DNA of 64,000 nucleotides, taken from NCBI RefSeq assembly GCF_947500795.1, contig NZ_CANMTE010000001.1:310001-374000 (forward strand). The letters run 5' to 3'. Positions 18,419 to 24,771 of the stretch are shown one piece after another. This DNA comes from an uncultured Gelidibacter sp. (GTDB lineage: Bacteria > Bacteroidota > Bacteroidia > Flavobacteriales > Flavobacteriaceae). How positions within the stretch are numbered: the stretch's first letter is position 1; the number at the start of each line of letters is the position of its first letter. Both the position numbers and the translations under genes were made by a program. Under the pieces are notes generated by a model, which was given only the letters and a program-made list of their open reading frames with translations, was not told the origin of the DNA and searched no databases.

Positions 18419-19969
18419 ATGTCCTTCAATTTTAAATCCACCACCATCCTTTTACTGTGTCTTACAGTATTAAGCGCGTGTAAATCGTCCAAGCCTTTGG
18501 TTTCTACAAATGAGTCTACTGACCAAACCGTAACGTCCAGGCCTGAAGTGATGCGCGAATTTCGTGCCGCATGGATTGCTACTGTGGCGAATATCAACTG
18601 GCCAAGCCAACCCGGTTTAACCCCAAAAGAACAGCAGGATGAGGCGATAGCACTGTTGGATCTGTTAAAAACGCATAACTACAACGCTGTTGTTTTTCAG
18701 GCGAGACCGCAGGCAGATGCCATGTATCCGAGCCAATTGGAACCTTGGTCCTTTTTCTTGACCGGAGAGATTGGAAAAGCACCAGAACCGTTTTATGATC
18801 CGTTGGAGTTTTGGATAAACGCCGCGCACGACCGTGGCTTGGAATTGCACGTATGGTTAAATCCGTACCGCGCGCACCATTTTGATGGTGGCGAAGTGAC
18901 CGATAAGTCGTTAGTTACAAAGCACTCAGAATTTATAGTCGGATTAAAAAATGGCATGTGGTGGATGGATCCGTCCAAAAAAGCCACACAAGACCATTCT
19001 GCCGCGGTGGTAATGGACCTTGTAAAACGCTATGATATTGATGGCGTTCACTTTGACGATTATTTTTATCCGTATGCTTCGTATAATGAGGGCAAGGATT
19101 TTCCTGATGCTGAAAGCTATCAAGACTATTTAACTTCGGGAGGAACACTAGCGAAGGCGGATTGGCGAAGAGCCGCCGTAAATACGTTTGTGGAGCGTGT
19201 GTATACGGAGATTAAAGCAGAAAAGCCAGAAGTGAAGTTCGGGATTAGTCCGTTCGGGATTTGGCGTCCTGGCCATCCAGCATCCATTGCGGGAATGGAT
19301 CAGTATAATGAGTTGTATGCGGATGCGAAGTTATGGTTGAATAAAGGGTGGATCGATTATTTCACCCCACAGTTGTATTGGAAAATCAATCAGTCGGCAC
19401 AAAGTTTCCCGGTGCTTTTAGGGTGGTGGGAACGTGAAAACACACAGAAACGCCACTTATGGCCAGGCATGAGTTTGTATGCTGGTGGCGATGCGGCAGC
19501 TATTGATGAGGTTATCAATCAGATTATGATTACTCGCGGCATGGTGCCAGAAAGTAAGGGTACGGTGCATTGGAGTATCAAACCCTTGGTAACACACCCA
19601 AGTCTTGCACAAGCGTTGTTAGACGGACCTTACAAGCAACAGGCGTTGGTGCCTGCAAGTCCGTGGTTGGATCATAAAGCGCCGAAAGCCCCTGTGGTTA
19701 CCACAAAAAAGAATGCTGATACAGTAACCATCACTTGGCAGCATACCGAGGTAAACGATGTGTTTCAGTGGGTCGTGTTTTATAAATACGGCACCCGTTG
19801 GACTTATAAAATATTGGACAAAAATCAGCGGACTTTTGAATTGGCCATGTATGCTGATGCCGAGAAAAAGAATGCCTTAACGGCCATTGGTGTATCTGCA
19901 GTTGATAGAACCGGAAATGAAAGTCCTTTTAAGGAGATTGTGATTCCTGCAAATTTGAGCAACGATTAA
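18419..19969 (+). CDS. GHL10-family glycosyl hydrolase lipoprotein (DigH/YngK-like), copy 1
   Basis: A 516-residue lipoprotein (signal ending TVLSAC). The central GHL10 (DUF187) barrel runs from about residue 40 (MREFRAAWIATVANINWPS) through VVFQARPQADAMYPS, HVWLNPYRAHH, DIDGVHFDDYFYPY and FGISPFGIWRP to about residue 400, then a fibronectin-III-like tail (APVVTTKKNADTVTITWQH). E. coli DigH (YddW), a member of this family, cleaves denuded peptidoglycan glycan strands, so a cell-wall glycan substrate is plausible. The ATG at 18419 is used because it places the lipobox correctly; a longer frame from 18338 runs through the upstream terminator. A close paralogue lies at 32015-33712. Confidence 0.9.
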   Translation: MSFNFKSTTILLLCLTVLSACKSSKPLVSTNESTDQTVTSRPEVMREFRAAWIATVANINWPSQPGLTPKEQQDEAIALLDLLKTHNYNAVVFQARPQADAMYPSQLEPWSFFLTGEIGKAPEPFYDPLEFWINAAHDRGLELHVWLNPYRAHHFDGGEVTDKSLVTKHSEFIVGLKNGMWWMDPSKKATQDHSAAVVMDLVKRYDIDGVHFDDYFYPYASYNEGKDFPDAESYQDYLTSGGTLAKADWRRAAVNTFVERVYTEIKAEKPEVKFGISPFGIWRPGHPASIAGMDQYNELYADAKLWLNKGWIDYFTPQLYWKINQSAQSFPVLLGWWERENTQKRHLWPGMSLYAGGDAAAIDEVINQIMITRGMVPESKGTVHWSIKPLVTHPSLAQALLDGPYKQQALVPASPWLDHKAPKAPVVTTKKNADTVTITWQHTEVNDVFQWVVFYKYGTRWTYKILDKNQRTFELAMYADAEKKNALTAIGVSAVDRTGNESPFKEIVIPANLSND

Positions 19970-20011
19970 GGTGTTTCAAACTATTTAAAAATAGGCTATG
20001 CCTTTAAAACA

Positions 20012-20043
20012 AAATCCCTTGCCGAAGTGGCAAGGGATTTTTT
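20012..20043. terminator. Bidirectional terminator between convergent genes
   Basis: Strong 12-bp stem AAATCCCTTGCC / GGCAAGGGATTT with loop GAAGT, flanked by Ts on one side and As on the other. It lies between the plus-strand GHL10 gene and the minus-strand amidase gene and can serve both. Confidence 0.9.
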
Positions 20044-20100
20044 ATACGCTCTAAATTGTAATGCGGCAATCTCAACATCAAATTTAAGCACTGCCAATGT

Positions 20101-21042
20101 CTACAAATACTTCTTGTACAGATTATTGAGCACTTTTAAATCATAATCGGTGAGTGTGTCATTCACTTCCGTCTGAATAAAATGGAGTTTAAACGCTTTG
20201 ATGGCGGCAGGTAAATTGCTCACATCATACCCGATAATTTTCAGGGCAACTTCTGGCGCTACATCCAATAACGGCGCTTTAATTGCTGTTGGTGCTGGCG
20301 TGATGTCCACCGCTTCATTCCCAATGTCTATAACATCTTGTGGGATGTTGCTACTCACCACAGCGCTATCTTCTATAGGCTGTAGCGGTTCTTCAAGAAT
20401 ATCATCATACCACAATCCGAAACCTTCTTCGGCCAATTTTTTCCAAGGAAAAGTTTTATTAGGGTCACTTTTACGTGTTGGTGCAATATCAGCATGGCCT
20501 ATAAAATTGGCGGTCGGAATTTTGTATTTCTCTTTGAGGTCTTTTAATAATTCCAGCAGACTTTCAATTTGAAGCGGTGAGAATTCAGTAAATCCATTAT
20601 TGTCCAATTCGATGCCAATAGAAGACGAATTGATATCGGTATTCGAGCCCCATTTGCCACTGCCACCATGCCAAGCGCGGTAGAGGTCGTTTAGCATGTG
20701 GTAAATCTCGCCGTTGGCGCCAATCACATAATGGGAGCTCACTTGAGTCCTCGGCAACGTAAAGGTTTTTAAAGTATGTTCAACGGAATCTTGTGCCGTA
20801 TGATGGATGATCACTAAATTAGGCCTTCTAAGGCTGAAATTAGTGGTGCCTACCCACGTGTCCGCATATTTAGGAGCGCTGGCAGTACCAGGTGGCGGTG
20901 GCGGAAGGGCCACTAACACTTTACTCAATGCTTTCGATTGTTTTTTATGGGCTCTGTTGGTAGGCGCATACGGATTGCTTGCGCAGGACGCGAGCATAAA
21001 GGCCGTAGCGACTAGTAGGAGTGTGGCATTGTATGTTTTCAT
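20101..21042 (-). CDS. N-acetylmuramoyl-L-alanine amidase, AmpD-like lipoprotein
   Basis: A 313-residue lipoprotein (MKTYNATLLLVATAFMLASC) with an Amidase_2 domain. Zinc and catalytic motifs are visible: VIIHHTAQDS (first His), YHMLNDLYRAWHGG, the SSIGIELDN strand and FIGHADIAPTRKSDP (second His plus Asp). It would cut the bond between MurNAc and the stem peptide of peptidoglycan or muropeptides at the cell surface or periplasm. A proline-rich linker and a C-terminal module ending YDLKVLNNLYKKYL (peptidoglycan-binding-like repeat) follow. The ATG at 21042 is preferred over a TTG four codons upstream. It is convergent with the GHL10 gene, supporting a cell-wall-glycan theme. Confidence 0.92.
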   Translation of the reverse strand: MKTYNATLLLVATAFMLASCASNPYAPTNRAHKKQSKALSKVLVALPPPPPGTASAPKYADTWVGTTNFSLRRPNLVIIHHTAQDSVEHTLKTFTLPRTQVSSHYVIGANGEIYHMLNDLYRAWHGGSGKWGSNTDINSSSIGIELDNNGFTEFSPLQIESLLELLKDLKEKYKIPTANFIGHADIAPTRKSDPNKTFPWKKLAEEGFGLWYDDILEEPLQPIEDSAVVSSNIPQDVIDIGNEAVDITPAPTAIKAPLLDVAPEVALKIIGYDVSNLPAAIKAFKLHFIQTEVNDTLTDYDLKVLNNLYKKYL

Positions 21043-21255
21043 TTCTGTAATCAATTAGTGGTTCTATAAAAATGGTTATTCCGAGGTAATTATAGCTGCC
21101 GAAGCTCATCTAACTACTCTGAATTTGGGCTATAATAAAAAGAATGATCGGTCAGTACCTGGTAGTAAGTTTTAAACAATACACTTGTAAGTGGTAAGCA
21201 GTACGGGGTCCTAAACAATACAGTTTTGCCGCAACCCGAGCAGCTCTAGGCGGTA

Positions 21256-21335
21256 GCGTTTTCAATTTGCCCCGAAAACGCACACCAAAAAAAGGGGCTG
21301 GCACTCGCCCCGACCATTCCGCCTTTCGGCTTATG
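21256..21335 (-). other. GC-rich structured non-coding block
   Basis: On the minus strand this block has three hairpins in a row: GCC-GAAA-GGC near 21322-21331, GGGGC...GCCCC at 21294-21311 followed by seven Ts, and GCGTTTTC...GAAAACGC at 21256-21281 with a 10-base loop. It is much richer in G and C than the surrounding spacer. It follows the DIP1984 gene and may be only its terminator plus a repeat element, or a small structured RNA. A direct repeat TAAACAATACA occurs nearby at 21173 and 21212. Confidence 0.45.
21287..21311 (-). terminator. Terminator downstream of the DIP1984 gene
   Basis: Minus-strand stem GGGGC / GCCCC with an 8-base loop followed by a run of seven Ts (seen as As at 21287-21293 on the plus strand). 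Confidence 0.7.
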
Positions 21336-21810
21336 CTTTTAATACGGTGAGCCAATTGAGTTCTTGAATCTTACTGTCAAGTTCTCTAAAGGCGCGTCCC
21401 GTTTGATCCATTTCAACTTGGAGCTTTTTAATGTCGATGGTGGTTTTCAGATTCGTTTCGCCGCTATTATTAATTTGTGCCGCGTACCGAATGGTTCTGA
21501 GTTTCTCCGAAAGCATTTTTAGCGCATCCCGTTTGGCAAGGGCTTCCATAAGTGTGCCTTCGCCTTCAACGAGGGTGTCATTATTGGTTTTGTTGATGCG
21601 GACCACCAGAGTTTCTAAATCTTGAATGGCTTTTCTCAATTGCGCGAGTAGTTTATCCGGATCTTCTTGTGGTTGCTTATCGTCAGACACAATTAATACA
21701 GGTCTGATTCTGTTTTGAAGCTGCTCAATCTTTTTCAAAAGATCAGCTCTGAGCAAAAGCCCTTCAGCAAGTTTCATTGGTTTATGTTGTAATTCTTCCT
21801 GTTTTGACAT
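21331..21810 (-). CDS. DIP1984 family protein (septicolysin-like)
   Basis: A 159-residue soluble helical protein. The segment MKLAEGLLLRADLLKKIEQLQNRI and the later LRKAIQDLETLVVRINKTN and RDALKMLSEKLR match the DIP1984/septicolysin family, whose members form coiled-coil bundles. The cellular role is not established, and the septicolysin name reflects an early haemolysin annotation. The first Met at 21810 is used; an internal Met 11 residues in, at MKLAEG, matches the usual family start and may be the real one. It stands alone with its own terminator. Confidence 0.82.
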   Translation of the reverse strand: MSKQEELQHKPMKLAEGLLLRADLLKKIEQLQNRIRPVLIVSDDKQPQEDPDKLLAQLRKAIQDLETLVVRINKTNNDTLVEGEGTLMEALAKRDALKMLSEKLRTIRYAAQINNSGETNLKTTIDIKKLQVEMDQTGRAFRELDSKIQELNWLTVLKA

Positions 21811-21912
21811 TTCTAATAGTTTATTTTTTAATAAGGATTAACGCCACATCCAGCTGTAATATATAATAGTGGACTAAAATCGTGAGTCGCTAATACCCCT
21901 CAATGCTACACA

Positions 21913-22620
21913 TTATTCTCTTATACTCCAAATTTCGTTAATAGGAGCGCCTTTGCTCGACAAGCCTTTGTGATGCCAATGGCCGTCAATCAATTCATAG
22001 TCAAACTGTAAACTGTTGCCCACACGCGAATTGTCTCTCGAAAAGAATTCGATGTGCTCCGTATAGGCGCCATTATTGCTGGTGTAGGTTCCGCCGCCGG
22101 TGCCCATAAATTGTTTAGTTTCTGTATTGTAAGCAATCCATTGGAATCGGGTGCCCGATAAAATTTTCATCGTTTTCCGTGGGCCACTCGTATCACGTGA
22201 TTGAGCAGTCCCATCCACCACACGGCCAGACATTAACCAAGCACCTTGTAAGGCACCTGGAGTACCAGCATCAATTCTGTGAAATTTTAAGTTGCCTTCA
22301 GTGAGTTCCAATTCGGTATCACCAACACTCATCTTAAAATGATGTTCCGTACCAACACGCTCAGGAGCTTCAGTATCAAATTCGATGGTTTGTATTAAGG
22401 TATCACTTTCCAAATGCCATGAGCCACCGCTGGTCTTTATGAAAGTTCCTGTAGAAGTATAGGTGGTAGACGCGAAATACCCATCGGCATAAATAACTAC
22501 GGTTTTTACGGCGTCGCCAGAGTTGGTAGTGGATCGGTTTTCCCAAGCACCCATAAGGCTTTGCGCATGCATCCCAAAGGACAACACTACACAACTGAGC
22601 ACTAAAATAAGTTGTTTCAT
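21913..22620 (-). CDS. Secreted protein with two lipocalin-like repeats, function unknown
   Basis: A 235-residue protein with a signal peptide (MKQLILVLSCVVLSFGMHAQS). The mature part is an internal duplication. Repeat 1 begins LMGAWENRST, continues with KTVVIYADGYFAS and GGSWHLESD, and ends near ERVGTEHHFKM. Repeat 2 begins LQGAWLMSGR, continues with KTMKILSGTRFQWIAYN and GGGTYTSNNGAYTEHIEFFS, and ends near SRVGNSLQFDYEL. The GxW start and beta-strand pattern fit a lipocalin-like fold. No ligand or role can be inferred. It is probably monocistronic. Confidence 0.75.
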   Translation of the reverse strand: MKQLILVLSCVVLSFGMHAQSLMGAWENRSTTNSGDAVKTVVIYADGYFASTTYTSTGTFIKTSGGSWHLESDTLIQTIEFDTEAPERVGTEHHFKMSVGDTELELTEGNLKFHRIDAGTPGALQGAWLMSGRVVDGTAQSRDTSGPRKTMKILSGTRFQWIAYNTETKQFMGTGGGTYTSNNGAYTEHIEFFSRDNSRVGNSLQFDYELIDGHWHHKGLSSKGAPINEIWSIRE

Positions 22621-22947
22621 AATTTTAGAGAGTTACGTATTTCAAAAATAGTTAAAATGAGGCACATAAGTGCAGTTTTAGGACTCTAGCAATGGTTTTT
22701 GAGGTTTTTTTTGGCGATAAAAATCCGTGACAAAGCTGTTTGTGTGGTAGATTTCGGAAAATATTCATTTCTGATCACAAAAAAGAGGTGTTAGTGAAAT
22801 ATGCCTCAGGATGTGTTACGCCTTCAATTTACAGTTGTCAGAATCCCCTTTCTTAGAAAAAATCTTTAAAAATTTAAAATAATCGAAAATTACTTTGGAA
22901 GTGACGCAGGAATTCAATTTCTTACGATAAGAAAATTTTGCCACCCT
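22621..22947. other. Divergent spacer before marC
   Basis: These 327 bases lie between divergent genes. They are AT-rich, with no gene, no strong hairpin and no perfect TAnnTTTG element. TTACTTTG near 22890 differs from the Bacteroidota -7 consensus at one position and might serve marC. Confidence 0.4.
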
Positions 22948-23568
22948 ATGGATAACCTCATTACCTTTTCAATTACCGTTTTTACCGGGTTTTTTGCGAT
23001 TACCAATCCCATATCAAACATGACGGTTTTTTTATCCTTAACGCAAGGTGCGGATGAAACCACAAAACGAAAGATCAACAAAAAGGCCAATATTATTGCC
23101 TTTATCATTGTGACCGTTTTTATCCTATTGGGGAAATATATTTTTGAACTGTTTAATATCAGTATTCCTGCCTTTAAAATCACCGGGGGTATTCTTATTT
23201 TCTACATCGGATTTGAAATGCTACAATCCAAGAAATCCAATGTAAAGAACATCAAAGACGTCCATATAGATGAAGATATTGCGGTGTCTCCATTGGCAAT
23301 TCCTATTTTGGCGGGCCCTGGCACCATTGTTACCGCCATGAACTTCGTGTCGGACGTTTCCACCGTGCAACTGCTTTTAGTGATTGCTATTTTCGGGTCG
23401 ATGAGTTTATTAACCTACATCACCTTCAGGATTAGTAGGTTTATTGTGAAAGGCGTAGGCTACAACGTGATTTCTGTAATCGGAAAAATCATGGGATTAA
23501 TTATCGCGATTATCGGTACCGGAATGATTATTGAAGGGATTAAATTATCTTTTAATTTGTTTTCTTAA
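22948..23568 (+). CDS. MarC family integral membrane protein
   Basis: A 206-residue inner membrane protein with six predicted spans. It has the typical MarC features: FSITVFTGFFAITNPISNMTVFLSLT at the start, FELFNISIPAFKITGGILIFYIGFEML in the middle, the SPLAIPILAGPGTIVTAMNF loop and a C-terminal IGKIMGLIIAIIGTGMIIEGI. The family is widespread and its transport role is unproven; it is not the cause of multiple antibiotic resistance despite the name. Length is normal. It is a single gene. Confidence 0.92.
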   Translation: MDNLITFSITVFTGFFAITNPISNMTVFLSLTQGADETTKRKINKKANIIAFIIVTVFILLGKYIFELFNISIPAFKITGGILIFYIGFEMLQSKKSNVKNIKDVHIDEDIAVSPLAIPILAGPGTIVTAMNFVSDVSTVQLLLVIAIFGSMSLLTYITFRISRFIVKGVGYNVISVIGKIMGLIIAIIGTGMIIEGIKLSFNLFS

Positions 23569-23618
23569 TTTAGAAGTGGGCAAGGGGTTTTAAGGGGATG
23601 ATGGCAGCTTCAATTTTC

Positions 23619-24044
23619 TTACATTTCACCATTCCTAGAATCTGAAGTCAATTGATCAGACTGACTTTCTTTCCAGTTTTTATAATCTTCAATATCGCTA
23701 GAAAGCAATCGTATACAAAACGCGAATACAGCGGCGTCATCTATAAATCCAACTATAGGAATAAAATCTGGGATGGCGTCAATAGGAGATAATACATAAG
23801 CCAATGCTGCACCTATGGAAACAATGCTCAACCACGGAATTTGAGTATAGACACCTTTGGAATAATCTTTTATTAAGGAGAACAACAGCTTGAAATCCTC
23901 CCAATATTCTAAGAGGTTTTTGTTGTTTTTAAATTTAGATTTAAGGGCTTCATTATTTTTTATAAGGTTACTCAAATCTTCTTTCGAAAACTTTTTAGCC
24001 GCCTTTTCATGCTCCTCTTTAGCTTGTTGATTTGTAAACTTCAT
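23619..24044 (-). CDS. DUF1232 (YkvA-like) membrane-associated protein
   Basis: A 141-residue protein. The N-terminal 60 residues are charged and helical (KEEHEKAAKKFSKEDLSN...). The C-terminal part carries the DUF1232 signature AYVLSPIDAIPDFIPIVGFIDDAAVF with two short hydrophobic spans. Family function is unknown, possibly membrane-stress related. It is convergent with marC. The ATG at 24044 begins MKFTNQQAKEEH. Confidence 0.88.
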   Translation of the reverse strand: MKFTNQQAKEEHEKAAKKFSKEDLSNLIKNNEALKSKFKNNKNLLEYWEDFKLLFSLIKDYSKGVYTQIPWLSIVSIGAALAYVLSPIDAIPDFIPIVGFIDDAAVFAFCIRLLSSDIEDYKNWKESQSDQLTSDSRNGEM

Positions 24045-24441
24045 TCTGTTTATAAATTGGTTTAATGATAGATTTTATAGATCGTTTTGAGTAAAACGAC
24101 TAAATTTTTATTCCATTGTGCCTGATACCTGAAATTGATGTTTTCAGAGTCTCAAACGCTCTGTTTTTTATGAAAATTACTTCAAATCTATGATTTTTAG
24201 TAGATGAAAAGAACAATTTAAAGCAATAATTTTAGAATGCCAATAAGCTTCCATTTCTAATATTTTCAGCATAGTCGTGGCATAATTTAATAAATGCGGA
24301 ATTCCGCACAGGCATAAACGTGCTTCTACGTATTTTGTCGGAAATTTCGTGGATAGAGTTGAGAAGCGTGTAGAATTTTCAAAAAACTTGCTATATTAAC
24401 CAATTCGAATCTTATAATTATTGTGCTAATATAAATAGACC
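24045..24441. other. Spacer at the left edge of the defence-like island
   Basis: No gene is supported in these 397 bases. They contain a perfect 14-bp palindrome TGCGGAATTCCGCA at 24295-24308, then a more GC-rich stretch with a near-repeat (GGAATTCC, GGAAATTTC) and two partly inverted blocks (GTGCTTCTACGT near 24320 and GAGAAGCGTGTAG near 24361). The composition differs from the flanks. It may be the scar or boundary of the island that follows. A TATAAT-like run sits at about 24413-24418, before the MazG-like gene. Confidence 0.4.
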
Positions 24442-24771
24442 ATGAACGAAATAAAAAAGACAATTGATAAATTGCTAAAGTTCAGAGATGAAAGAGAATG
24501 GGAGCAATTTCATAATTCAAAAGATTTGGCATTGGCATTATCAATTGAGGCTAGTGAATTATTAGAGCTTTTCTTATGGAAGGAGAATGAAGATTTTGAT
24601 AAAGAGAAGTTAGAAGATGAATTGGCCGATGTTTTATCTTATGGATTATTGTTGGCTCACAAACATAACTTGGATATAGCCGATATCATAAATAAGAAAA
24701 TCCTCAAGAATTCTAAGAAATATCCGGTCACAAAAGCGAAAGGGACTTCAAAGAAGTATAACGAATTATGA
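24442..24771 (+). CDS. MazG-like nucleotide pyrophosphohydrolase
   Basis: A 109-residue all-alpha NTP pyrophosphatase of the MazG/RS21-C6 type. The metal-binding signature is visible: ALSIEASELLELFLW (the ExxE pair) followed by ELADVLSYGLLLAH (the second ExxD pair). Small MazG-like enzymes hydrolyse dNTPs or modified nucleotides to monophosphates and PPi. The stop overlaps the ATG of the helicase fusion by four bases (ATGA), so expression is coupled. In this context it could deplete or sense nucleotides during phage infection, which is inference. The gene is AT-rich compared with the SusCD region. Confidence 0.88.
   Translation: MNEIKKTIDKLLKFRDEREWEQFHNSKDLALALSIEASELLELFLWKENEDFDKEKLEDELADVLSYGLLLAHKHNLDIADIINKKILKNSKKYPVTKAKGTSKKYNEL

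Noticed and set aside
21152-21355. 67-codon minus-strand frame over the GC-rich hairpin block
   Set aside because: It runs through a terminator and three hairpins and overlaps the end of the DIP1984 gene; the arginine/proline-rich translation reflects the GC-rich repeat.
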